Part shown: one piece after another, positions 46,132 through 57,880 of the stretch
Position numbering within the stretch: position 1 is the stretch's first letter
Layout of the letters: each line of letters starts with the position of its first letter
Assembly: GCF_030052815.1 (NCBI RefSeq)
Contig: NC_079503.1
Coordinates: 49,270,735 to 49,334,734 of the forward strand
DNA: 64,000 nt
DNA from: Hevea brasiliensis
Lineage: Eukaryota > Streptophyta > Magnoliopsida > Malpighiales > Euphorbiaceae
Reading direction: 5' to 3'
The notes under the pieces: model-generated
The model's input: the letters and a program-made list of their open reading frames with translations, nothing else
The model's database searches: none
Told to the model about the DNA's origin: nothing
Made by a program: the position numbers and the translations under genes

Positions 46132-49100
46132 TGTAACACCCCTATGTTCGGTAGTGCATTCTACTATTCTGGTGACCAGTGTTGGTTCGGACAGCTAGAA
46201 TGCCTAGAACTACATTTAAAAGTTAGTGAGGAGACATAAAATAATGAAATGCAAGAAAAGAAAATACAAGAAAAACAAAGGAAAAATAATAGCAATGAAA
46301 TGTAACCAAGTTAAACGAGCCGAAAACCATAGCAATGGGTGATTGCACCGGAAAGTTACGGCGTGGACCGTTGACTAGCCCTGGACCATGGGGAACCCTG
46401 GAAAATATTTTTAAGACTTAAATGAACATCTATTGAAGTATAAATGTCATTAGAAATATGAAAGAAAAATTAATTAATTAGTACAAAGAAGAACGAGAAA
46501 TCGAGAAAACGACAAAACTCGGTATTACCGAAAAATCGGGAATGCAACCCGAATAGGGGCATTGTGGTCATTTGACACTCCGAGTTGCTTTTTGACCTAA
46601 ATTTCCATTAAAAATAAATGATATTACACTTTGGAAATGTCATGAAAAATTAAAAGGAGATACATTTTGTAAATAGTGGAAGTGTGGTGGCCAAATTGCA
46701 AAAATTGGAAACTTGGAATAAATAACCATTATATCTCCTTAGTGCTCCACTAACCTTAACTTTGGGACACCTTAAGGGACACTTGGAATGTTGAAAATGC
46801 ATCTTTAACCTCACATAGAAAACCAGCCGAATCCTTTCTTCCATGGAAACCTCCATGGCCGTCCACACTCCAAGCTCAAGTTCACCATGATTTAGCCATC
46901 CTTTACACTAACTTTCTTCATTAAACTTGACCACCATACCTTGGGCAGCATACTAGGAGCAAGAAAGGTAAGTTTTGGTGGAGTTTTGAAGAAGTTCAAA
47001 AGTGGTAAGTGAGTATTTTCCAATCTTGCTTCATTAAACTTTGAGTGGATGTTGTGGGTAGTTGATTTATGAGAGAATTTTTGAAGTTTGATGTTTTAAT
47101 GGTGGTACACCATTTCGGCAGCCACGAGAACTCAACATATTTAGTTTTTTTTTACTTGTTTATGGTTGTTTAAGATGTTGGTATAAGTGTTTATGTATAT
47201 AGAAATAATTTGGATAATGTATACTAAGTATATGTGTGATAGTGCACTTGGTTTTGGAAGCTTTGAAGCTATTTGAAGGAGATATGCAAATCGGAAACTT
47301 TAAAGTGTAGTTTAAAATGTGTTATTTCATGGTTTGGTTTATTAAATTATGTTGTTGTTGATGGCAGCATGTATATATGTACAATGGTTTGGAATTGGGT
47401 ATGTAAATGGGGTATGTTCATGTGGTTAAATGGTGTAAGTGGACTTTGGAAAATTCTGTGTCATAGTGTGCATATTGAGAATGGTTACAAGCTGTCCAAA
47501 ATGACCAAAATGTGTTGTTAAATGTGTTAATGGTAAGGTACAAAGCAGAATTGGCATGAAGGAAGTAATTTGGTAAGTGTTGAATATGTAATTGGTAAGT
47601 GATGAGGAGTGTGTAGTAGGGCAGTGTATGTTTTGACTTAGAACCTTAAGTATGTGACTCCAATTGGTATGAGACCAATTGGAGGTGAAACTAATCACAA
47701 AAAGTGCCAACTTTCATGAAGGAAGCTTACCTAAATTCTGCCTAGAAGGTGACTTGAAAAATAACCAAATCTGGATTAGTGACTTGAAAGCCTGAATATT
47801 TACCATTTGAGCAGCAGTTAGTGTTTTGACCATAACTTACTCAAAACAGGTCCAAATGACCTGAACTTTTTACCATGTATAGTTTAGACATATATCTACA
47901 ATTCTTATGAAGACACAAAAACCCAGAAATGGCTAGAACCAAGCCAAATAGCTTGCACAAGTTCAGGTACCAAAACTGGCTGAACCAAAAATGACCTAAA
48001 AATGACCTAAAGTTACCATTTTGGTGCATTCTGTCCAGCATTGGTAAATTGACCATAACTTGGTCTACACAACTCAGAATGACCTAAAACTTTGCTCCAC
48101 ATGCAATAAGTCATAGACCTACAAGTTTGTAGTTTGGACCGAAACCTGAAAATTGAGGGAACTAGGTCGTCCAGCTAGGTCAAAATAGTACACCAAAATA
48201 TGGTAAATTGCAATAAAATGCAATACACTTGGAAATAAAAGTCGTAATATATACCAACACTAAAGGGCTATAAAATGTGACATATTGTTAACATTAGAAT
48301 TGACTCACCTAGAGTGCATCAAGGGTCAATATTATAGGTTGACTAATGAAATGAATTGAAGGGAATAGTACCAAGAAAATTTAAATATTAAATTTTATTG
48401 TTAGAAACAAATTCATTGAGTACTGAAATACTTTAAATTATGTGTTTCAGTTGAAAAGGATATTGAGAAGCATAAGGGACACTGAGTCAGGGTCAAGAGG
48501 CGTATATCAAATGTCTGTGCATAATACTTTTTATATTCACTGCTTTTATCAGAAAATTTATTTGGAGAAATGAGTTATGAATAGTTTTTTATTGTTTTGG
48601 CTTTGGGAATATTAATTGGAAATTATTGTGTTGCCTACTTTGCAAATGGAAATTTTGAGATAAAATGTGATTTGTGGTTTGTATGAAATATTGTGATTAT
48701 TTTGATTCACATTTGGCATGACAATGTTACTATGTTCCTCCTCCATTTATGGGGTGAGTGTGATTATATTCCTCCCTCCTCGACTTATCAGTCTGAGGTG
48801 AGTGTGAATGAGTACTCATTATCTAGCTAGCTTCCTCCCTCATTGATTTCGATTATTGGGGTGAGTGTGCCTTGTCGTGGTGTACAACACAGTATGCTCG
48901 AAAAAATTTATGTCATGGCCTAAATTGTGTTATTGATTGGCAAAACTGTGTTACTCAGTTATTTGATCAAATTGTGTTATTGATTGGCAAAGCTGTGTTA
49001 CTTAGTTATTTGATCAAATTGTGTTATTGATTGGCAACACTGTGTTATTCAATTGTTTGATCAAATTTGTGTTATATGAGCTTTGAAAAATTGTGAATTG

Positions 49101-49836
49101 TTTGGATTGTAAATTGTCAATAAAAGTTTTACATACAACATTTTAAATTGTTATTGTGCACCACTATGTAAATTTTACTCAGCGATAGCTTTTCATTGCT
49201 GTCACAGGTAGACAGACTAACAGGGCAGCAGACTAAGCTGCTAATGCTGCATTGCGAGTTCATCGAGTATATTGAGTATACCATATTTTGTATTTTGTAT
49301 TGTAATGTATGTTCACTGTATGTATATATTATCCTTGGTTTTGAGCAGTTGTAAATTAAAATTGTACATTGAAGCTGTAAATTAAAATTGTAAATTATTT
49401 TGGCTTGTAAAAATATTGTGACATGTTTCTTTTATCTCATCTTTTGAAAACACTGGAAAATTAATTGTTAAAATGTGTTGACAATTGTTGAGGAAATATA
49501 TTGTGTTGAACAAATTATTGGAGTTTGGGATTGAGGAATTATATATTTGAAGTGCTTTTTACAGGTTTTTGAAGAACTGTTTTATTTAAAGCACAGATGG
49601 TACTATGCCAAAATTTTTACAGAAACTATTGACACTCAGATTTGTTATTTTGTTTCACTTTAGTTAAAAAAAATTTTATATACCTGTCAAAAGTGCTCAC
49701 CACTGTAAAAAGAAATAAGAAAAGGTTTTAAAATCCCTTGTAGTGTATTTAATGAATTATCAGTAGGCGAAGTTTGGTAATTCATTAGGTATACTATGGG
49801 ATCATGTTATGCCTTACGGAGGGGTAGGGTGTGACA
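46132..49836 (+). repeat. solo LTR S2 of the element A/E family
   Basis: 3.71-kb solo LTR (TGTAACACCC...GTGTGACA) in the copia-like repeat. The flanks are TGGAA (46127-46131) and TAGAA (49837-49841), a 5-bp duplication with one later change. The uninterrupted inverted copy near 44115-44135 confirms the empty site. It contains two donor-like GTAAGT sites (46968, 47005), the CCAATTGGT/ACCAATTGG inverted repeat near 47664, and three copies of a 47-bp AT-rich unit at 48925-49080. A degenerate stem domain lies at 49164-49208. Confidence 0.92.
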
Positions 49837-50773
49837 TAGAATTAAAAGAGAACATAATGTTCATAGCAAATGGGTTTTGCATTAACCATGACTCCAGCTG
49901 AAATTGGGATTTTGTAACACAAAGATTTTAGCGCATGGTAACATATGATTAAAGGTTCATTTAAGGTATTCCTTATTACTGATTGGGTGGCTATGGCACG
50001 ATATGCTAGGTGTCAACCATGGTCTATAAGATGCCTAAAATAATTTAGATAAATCATTTATGGTAAAAAAGAGTTCTGATAATATTAAGAGTTAATATCA
50101 TATCTCATTGCCAATTAGTGATGAGCCTAGTGAGTCACACACATACCCAAGTTAATCACCAAGTAAAATGTGATTTTATTGATTAATTAAAGAGTTTAAT
50201 TAATCAATTAATTAGGTTTGTTTTGCAATGAGATCGCAAAGTCCCTAGCATGACTTGAAACTAAATCTAGGTTATTGGATGTATAGTATAAGTTAAATTT
50301 ATATTTAAAGTGTTTAAATATGAATTAAATTGTGAGAAATTAATTAATAGAGATTAATTAATTGATTTATATTTGATATAAATTTATTAGAAGAGGAGAA
50401 ATAATTATTTTGGGTTGAGAACTCAAAATTAAAACATGAGGGTAATTTGGTCATTTCACATAATGACATGTGGCACCATGAGATGGTGACACATGACACC
50501 ATATAAACTTGCCATTTGTCTTCCTATCATGCAAGATGATCAAAGTCAAGATTAAGTCTAGCTTTGACACTTGGCTTAATGAGATTAAGTCAATTAAAAA
50601 TAAGATGTAATGTGGTGGTGACATATGGCAAAGGGTTTAAGTGATTATTTGACCTAAGTATATAAAGAGATGTTATAAGAAAATTCAGCCACCTCTCCTT
50701 TCTCTCATATATGGGATGGCACAAAGGTCTCTCCCTCTCCACTTCTTGCTTTCTCATCAATTCAAAGAGAATC
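49837..50773 (+). repeat. copia-like LTR repeat, plus-strand copy, second part
   Basis: Continues the repeat from 46131. About 260 bp at its end (50513-50773) are missing from the minus-strand copy. They include TATATAAAGAG near 50659 followed by a C/T-rich leader, which looks like a promoter and transcription start. It is cut at 50774 by the outer LTR. Confidence 0.55.
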
Positions 50774-52122
50774 TGTAACACCCCTATGTTCGGTAATGCG
50801 TTCTACTATTCCGGTGTCCAGTGTTGCCCGGACAACTAGGATGCCTAGAACTATACTTTGATATGAGTGAGGAGGCATAAAATAATGAAATACAAGAAAA
50901 GAAAATATAAGAAAAACAAAGGAAAAATAATAGCAAAGAAATGTAACCAAGTTAAGCGAGCCGAAAACCCTAGCGATGGGTGACCGCATCGGGAAGTCAC
51001 GGCGTGGACCGTTGACTAGCCCTGGACCGCAGGGAACCCTGGAAAATATTTTTAGGAATTAAATAGACCCCTATTGAAGTATAAATATCATTAGAAATAT
51101 TAAATAAAAATTAAATAATTAGTACAAAGAAAAGTGGGAAATCGAAAAACGGACAAAACCCGGTGTTACCGAAATATCGGGAATGCAACCCGAACAGGGG
51201 CATTGTGGTCATTTGACATCCCGAGTTGTCTTTTGACCTAAATGTCCATTAAAAATAAATAATATTACACTTGGAAAATATAATGAAAATATAATTTAGG
51301 GGTACCTAATGTAAATAGCAAAAATGGGAAGCTTAATGTGGGAAAATGAAATTTTAGATTAAACTAATAATTTATTTTGACATAGTGCTCCACTAATTCA
51401 TGAAAGTGGACCACTACCACTTCATTTGGACAGCAGATCATCTTCTTCCTCGCTTCTCCAAGAACCAGCCAAATTTCTCCCAAGAAAATCCACCATTGAC
51501 GTCCATTTGAAAGCTTCATGCAAGCTTGATTTAAGCTTCCTTCTTTGCACCTTCCTTCATTAAAGTTAATCCTCACACCATAGGCAGTAGATAGGCAGCA
51601 AGAAGACCAAGTTTTGGAGAGATTTTGAAAAATTTCCAAAGTGGTAAGTTTGTATTTTTGGGTTATTGCTTTATTAAAGTTAGTAGGAATGTTATGGGTG
51701 TTTGATTTATGAAGAAATTTTTGAGTTTTGATGTTGAATGGGAATGTGCACTTTTGGCAGCCATGGAAGCACCTTGAAGGCAGTTTATTTGTGCTTGTAA
51801 ATGGTGAATTAAATGATTGATTAAATGTATATTGTGTAGGAAATTGTTTGGGTGATGTATACTTAGTATATGTAAATGTAAAATGAGATTTAAAGCTTGG
51901 AAAGTAATGGAATGTAAGTGTACCATTGTGGCAGTTTGTTAGCTCTTGAAGAATGCTGAAATTCATGCTTGGTTTATGGAATAATGTTGTTAAAATGTGT
52001 TGGTTGTTATGGCAGTTTGAGTGTGTGTAAGGTAGTGTGAAGTGGGACATGTAAATGAGCATAAAAAGGTGATTGAATTGTTGTAAATTGGATTGAAAAA
52101 TTCTGCACTTGTTGGTATATGT
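50774..52122 (+). repeat. outer chromovirus LTR, part before element E
   Basis: Begins TGTAACACCCC at 50774 and is of the A/E family. Donor-like AGTG/GTAAGT at 51644. It is interrupted after 52122 by element E and continues at 63119. A 232-residue minus-strand frame here (52062-51364) lies antisense to the LTR, has no domain and is not conserved in other copies. Confidence 0.9.
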
Positions 52123-53986
52123 TGTAACACCCCTAAGTTCGATAGTGCGTTCTCATTGCTCAGTGACCAAGGTCCTGCATAGCTAGGATGCCTAGAACCA
52201 CACTTCAATATGAGTGAGGAGACATAAAATAATGAAATACAAGAAAAGGAAATACAAGAAAAACAAAGGAAAAATAATAGCGAAGAAGTGTAACCAAGTT
52301 AAGGGAGCCTGGAAACCTAGCGATGGGTGACCGCACCGGGAAGTCACGGCGTGGACCGTTGACTAGCCCTGGACTGCGGGGAACCCTGGAAAACATTTTT
52401 GGGACTTAAATAGACTCTCATTGAAGAATAAATATCATTAGGAAGATCAAAGAAAAATTAAATAATTAGTACAAAGAAAAGTGAGAAATCGAAAAACAGA
52501 CAAAATACGGTATTACCGAAAAATCGGGAATGCAACCCGAACAGGGGCATTATGGTCATTTGAAATCCCGAATTGTCTTTTGACCTAAATGTCCATTAAA
52601 AATAAATAATATTACATTTAGAAAATAAAATGAAAAATTAATTTGGTGGTACCTAAAGTAAATAGTGAGAATTAAGGGTTTAATGTGGAATAAGTGAAAG
52701 TTTAACTTATAATATGAATTAATTAGAGTAAGTGGACCACTAAAGGAATAAAATAAACACATAATGGTGCTGATGTAAGTCCACTATATCCAGCAGAATG
52801 TTCATCTTCTTCACTCCCTTAACTTAGCCAAATTGAAGAAGAAGAAAAACCTCCATTAACGTTTTCATGCAAGCTTCATCTAACCCCTCATTTCAACTCC
52901 AATCACTTAGGTTCCTTCATGAAAGTTTGTCTACACATCATAAGGAAGAGCTTGATACCAAATTTAAGAAGTTTAATCAAGGTTTGGCAAGTTCCAACCA
53001 TAAGGTAAGTTTACACTTTTGAAGATGGCTTTGTTAAACTTTGTGTACATGTTATGGGTATTGGTTTTGTGAAGGAAATTTTTAAGTTTGAAGAGTTATT
53101 GAGATGTCCATTTTGGACAGCCATGTAGTCATGTATTGATGAAGTATTTGTACATATATTTGATGAGAATTATGTTGGTTATGGTGATGTAATATCCTAG
53201 TAAATTATTCCATATATATATATATGGTGATTTTTGCATTTGGATGGAAATTGATGAATTGTGGAATACTTTGGTGTTGAGGAAGTTTGTGGCAGCCTTG
53301 AGATTCTTGAATAAATGTATATGTTCATGAAAGTATTGTCAGAATATTGACCTTGAGAGTTGATGGATATGTGTATAGATTGATTGTGTAAGTATATGTA
53401 AAAATTTGTAATGGTTAGGTGTGTATGTGATTGTACTTAGAACTTGTAAATGTGAGTTTTAATTGGTGTATTGAGGATAATTGCACTCTGCCCAAAGTGA
53501 TGTTAATGTAAAGTGGAATATGTTTTTGGTAATGTACCAAAATAGATTTGGTAGGGAAGTAAACATATTGCAAGGTAAATGTGTCATTGATGTATGTTTA
53601 AGCAAGATAACTAAAGGCAGTATACATTTTAGCCTATAACTTTAAATGTGTAATCTCAATTGGTATGAGACCAATTGGAGGTGGAACTAGGCACAAAATG
53701 TGCCAACTTTCATTGAGAAAGCATACCAAAATTCTGCTTGCAAGGTGACATAAGAAAATGACCAATTCGGATTAGGTGCAATTAGGACCTGAAGAATGAC
53801 CAATTGGGCAGCAGTGAGTGTTTAGGCCATAACTCACTCAAAAAAGGTCCAATTGACCTGAAATTTTAACCATGAATAGTAAGACCCATACCTAAAAGTC
53901 TTATGAAGACACCAAAGCCCAGAAATGACCATAAGCAAGTCAAAAAGCTTGCACAAGTTCGGGTCCAAAAACTGGCCGAACCAGAG

Positions 53987-54032
53987 TTGACCAAATTGAC
54001 CTAAAATTGACCTAATTTGATACCATTTGACC
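53987..54032 (+). promoter_or_regulatory. cluster of four W-box-like TTGACC sites
   Basis: TTGACC at 53987, 53996, 54007 and 54027. TTGAC(C/T) is the core bound by WRKY factors in plant stress and defence responses. Similar TGACCT-rich stretches lie at the same place in the other LTRs. Function is not shown. Confidence 0.4.
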
Positions 54033-55239
54033 AGCAATAGTATAATGGCCATAACATGGTCTACTTAACTCGGAATGACCTAAAATTTTGCACTGCAGTC
54101 CATAAGACATAGATCTACAAGTTTGTAGTTTTGACCAAAACTCGAAAACCGAGGGAACTAGGTCGTCCGGCTAGGTAAAACTAGTATCTTGGAATCCAGC
54201 AACTTGCATTAAAATGCACTAAACAAGTAAATGAGTTTGGTAAAACGTACCGACCCTAAAACCTTATCGAATATGACATATTAATAACGTTAAGACCTAA
54301 TTTACCTAGAAAACATCGAGGGTCGATATATGGGTTGATTAAGCAAATAAAGGTATCCAGTGAATTGTTTATCGAACATTATCGTTAGAGACAGTTTAAT
54401 TTAGTACTGAAACACTTCAAATTGTGTTTCTCAGTTACTAAAGGCTCAGGGAAAGGGAAAGAAACACTGAGTCAAGACCAGGAGACAGTCATCAGAGGTT
54501 TGTGCACAATGGCTATTTCTTTTGAATTTTTCAATTGAAATGAATTATGACTATTATACATTATTGTTTTAAATTGTGTTTGTGCACAACTAGTTTTCAA
54601 CTGATTTTGTTCTGAATAATATTTCATATGATAAATTGTATTTTATTGTTTTAAATTGTGTTTGTGCACAATATTTATTTCTTTTGAATTATTTTCAATT
54701 GAAATAAATTATGACTACTTGTATGTTATTGTTTCAAATTGTGGAAATGTACTTGAATGGATATTTATTGCTTGAAAAGCATTGTAAATGATTTGAAACT
54801 GTGAGAAACTGTTTGAATGGTATTTGATGGATACTTATTGATTGAAAAGCACTGTAAATGGTTTTTGTGGAAATTGAAGTGAATTATGAATTTTGTTGCC
54901 ATTTTGTGAATGAAATTATAACTTTGGAAATTTATTGGATTCTTCAGATCATTTGAATAAAATGTTTGGAATTGTTTTGATTCACAATTGGCATGACACT
55001 GTTACTATGTTCCTCCTCCATTAATGGGGTGAGTGTGATTATTCCTCCCTCTTTGACTTATCGACAGGGTGAGTATGATTATGTTCCTCCTCTTTGACTT
55101 CCCACCGAGGTGAGTATGGATGAGTACTCATTATATAGCTAGCTTCCTCCCTCATTGATTTCGATTATTGGGGTGAGTATGTCTTGTCGTGGTGTACAAC
55201 ACGGCATGTGTGGAAAAAGAATTGTGTCATGGCCTAAAT

Positions 55240-55560
55240 TGTGTTATTGATTGGCAACATTGTATTATTCAGTTATTTGATCGAATTGTGTTATTAATTT
55301 GCAAAATGATATTATTCAGTTATTTGATCGAATTGTGTTATTGATTTGCAAAACGATATTATTCAGTTATTTGATCGAATTGTGTTATTGATTTGCAAAA
55401 CGATATTATTCAGTTATTTGATCGAATTGTGTTATTGATTTGCAAAATGATATTATTCATTTATTTGATCAAATTGTGATATTGATCGGCAACACTGTGT
55501 TATTCAGTAATTTGATCAAATTGTGTATGAATTGGCAATACGGTATTCTTAAATTATTTG
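55240..55560 (+). repeat. 47-bp tandem array in the 5' LTR of element E
   Basis: About six copies of a 47-bp unit containing AATTGTGTTATTGATTTGC and TTATTTGATCG. The same array is at 62005-62300 in the 3' LTR, and solo LTR S2 has about three older copies. Confidence 0.9.
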
Positions 55561-55719
55561 ACTAAATTGTGTTATTATGAAATTTGATAATTTGTGAATT
55601 GGAGTTTAAATTCCTTATGACATTCATTGTCTTGAATTTAACTATGGTTTTACGTATCCACTATTTATATGGTTTATGAATTGTGATTTAAAGTTGTATT
55701 TGGTTAATGTTGTGCACCA

Positions 55720-55796
55720 CTGAGACATTGTCTCAGCGATAGCTTTTTATTGCTGTCGCAGGTAGACAGACAGACAGGGCAGCAGACTAGGCTGCT
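55720..55796 (+). other. three-stem RNA domain, 5' LTR of element E
   Basis: Stem 1 is CTGAGAC/GTCTCAG around ATT (55720-55736), perfect. Stem 2 is GCGATAGC (55736-55743) with GCTGTCGC (55752-55759), one G-U. Stem 3 is GCAGC (55779-55783) with GCTGC (55791-55795). Confidence 0.65.
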
Positions 55797-56379
55797 AGTA
55801 CTCCAGTGAGAGAATTTTTTGGGTATAACGAGTATACCGCTTTTTGCATTTTGTACTGTAATGTATGGCCACTGTATGTACATATTGTTTTGGTTTGAGC
55901 AGTTGTAAATTAAAATTGTACATTGAAGTTGTAAAGTAAATTATGAGTTATTTTGACTTGTAAAAATTGTATTATATTTCTTTTATCTCAGTCTTTGAAA
56001 AATCACTGTGGATTTGAGTTGAGAAACATGTTGTGTTGAGAAAATATGTTGGAGTTGAGATTTGGAAAAATATTGAAGTGCTTTTTACAGGTTTTCTGAA
56101 GAACTGTTTTATCCAAAATACAGATGGCACTCTGCCAAAAAAAAAAAAAGAAATTACAGAAATTCCAAATAATTCAAATATGTTAGTTCTATCACTTCAG
56201 CTCTCAAAAGTTTTTAACACCTGTAAATAGTGCTCACCACTGTAAAAGAAGCAAGAAAAGTTTTTAAAATCCCTTGTAGTATATTTAATGGATTATCAGT
56301 AGACGGAGTTGGTAATTCATTAGGTATACTACGGGATCATATTATGCCTTACAGAGGGCTAGAGTGTGACATGTTTTAG

Positions 56380-56391
56380 TGGTATCAGAGC
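56380..56391 (+). other. primer-binding site, element E
   Basis: TGGTATCAGAGC, eight bases after the 5' LTR. The intact initiator tRNA-Met site fits recent mobility. Confidence 0.94.
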
Positions 56392-56561
56392 AAAGTTTTT
56401 AAATTTTGTTTTCACTTGTTATTTGAATATTCTTTCTACATAGTACAACTGCTCAACATCATTGTTTGATACATACAGTACATTACATTATAAATATGCA
56501 CTAACGAGAGTAGATCTCCTTGTGTTATTTGTTCAGGAGATCTAAGATCCTCGCATTGACT

Positions 56562-57860
56562 ATGGAAGAGGGTGATCGTTCAGTCAATCAATCTATAGAG
56601 GCTGAGGTGCAAGGGGATGCCCCAGCCCTACATAATGTCAGTGGTTCAAAGACACCACCCGCAATACCGCTTCTCGCTTCGCTCGTGACGGATGCAATGT
56701 TCCAACAAATGGATGGTAATGTGCCTACTCAAACCCCAATACAAACACCAGTGGTACAACCACAGTCTTCTGCTAGACAATATGACAAATTGATGAAATA
56801 TGGGGCTACAGAGTTCAAGGGGACAGTAGATCCTCTAGAGGCAGAACAGTGGTTAGAAAGGATGGATAGGGTATTCAAGAAACTGCACTGCACAGAGGAG
56901 CTTAGATTTGAATACTCAGTATCTTTGCTACAGGGGGATGCTTATGACTGGTGGAAAACCATTCCCCACAGTCTGGTAGAACCTGCAGTGCTAACATGGA
57001 ATGACTTCCTCAGGGAATTCAGGCAGAAATATGTCCCTGATGCTTATGTAGACCAGAAGCTGCAAGAGTTCCTAAGTCTGAAACAGGGGAGCAGATCAGT
57101 GGCTGAATATGAAAGAGAATTTTTTCGCCTGAGCCATTATGTAGTAAGTCTACTTTCTACCAGTAGGGAGAGATGTAAGAGGTTGGAAATCGGCTTGAAG
57201 CCCAGTATCAGATTACAAGTGGTCAGATTCAAACATAACAACTTCTCTGAACTTATTTCTCAAGCACTAGAATTAGAAAGAATTGAATCTGAAGCGGCTC
57301 TTGAGAAAAAGAAATCAGAGAAGACAGAAAAAGAGGGAAGTCAGCAGAACAGAGTTCTAGTGGTCCTACTGGAAAGAGGAAAAACTTTGGGGGATACGAC
57401 AGAGATAGTAAGAAGTCCGGTAGAGATAAATCTTTTGGACAGAAACCACCTCGATCGGATCAGCAAACTCAACAGAAACCCAGGAATGCGCTGTCAGATC
57501 GACTTTGTGAAACTTGTGGTAAACCACATAGTGGGGTATGTTATAGAGCCGTAGGAGCATGTTTTAACTATGGAGAGACTGGCCATTTTGCTAGGGATTG
57601 TGTAAATCCAGGTCGTTCTGGATCATTTACTACACCAAAGGGATCAACCCAAGTTTCTACCCCAAATAGTTCACCATCAGTTAGTAGAGGCAGAGGTAGA
57701 GGTAGGGGTTGTACACCTAGAAGTCAGAGTACTGTGAATCAGCTAGAACAGGGTGATGCTCCAGCTGGAGTATACGCTGTACATCAGAGAGAAGAGGCTT
57801 AGACTTTTGACATTATTGCTGGTACCTTCTCAATTAGCAACTAGGATATATATATGTATT
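56562..57860 (+). pseudogene. gag of element E, one frameshift, and a protease remnant
   Basis: Gag from ATG 56562 (MEEGDRS), 26 bases after an acceptor-like AG. The core is open for about 260 codons to a one-base deletion near 57343, after which the true frame continues one position over. The basic linker and knuckle are then recognisable (CFNYGETGHFARDC), with the second knuckle cysteine changed to tyrosine. An RG-rich stretch follows. A stop (near 57799) and a fragment of protease (TFSISN) end the homology near 57880. An N-terminal segment (56658-56697) differs completely from elements A and C yet keeps the frame. Only the first part of Gag could be made as it stands. Confidence 0.86.
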
Positions 57861-57880
57861 GTTTGACCTGGAGTTTGCAT

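Larger units (their letters stand above)
52123..56371 (+). repeat. 5' LTR of element E
   Basis: 4.25 kb. Landmarks: donor AAG/GTAAGT at 53005; CCAATTGGT/ACCAATTGG inverted repeat near 53659 and GGCACA/TGTGCC near 53691; four TTGACC sites at 53987-54032; about six copies of a 47-bp unit at 55240-55560; stem domain at 55720-55796. It is longer than the solo LTRs mainly because of the 47-bp array and a duplicated stretch at 54570-54690. Confidence 0.95.

Noticed and set aside
46132..50773. Full-length element made of the LTRs at 46132 and 50774
   Set aside because: There is no PBS, gag or PPT between them. The intervening DNA is the copia-like repeat, and the 46132 LTR has its own flanking duplication.
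51364..52062. 232-residue minus-strand open frame
   Set aside because: It lies antisense in an LTR, has low-complexity composition and no domain, and is not open in the other copies of the LTR.
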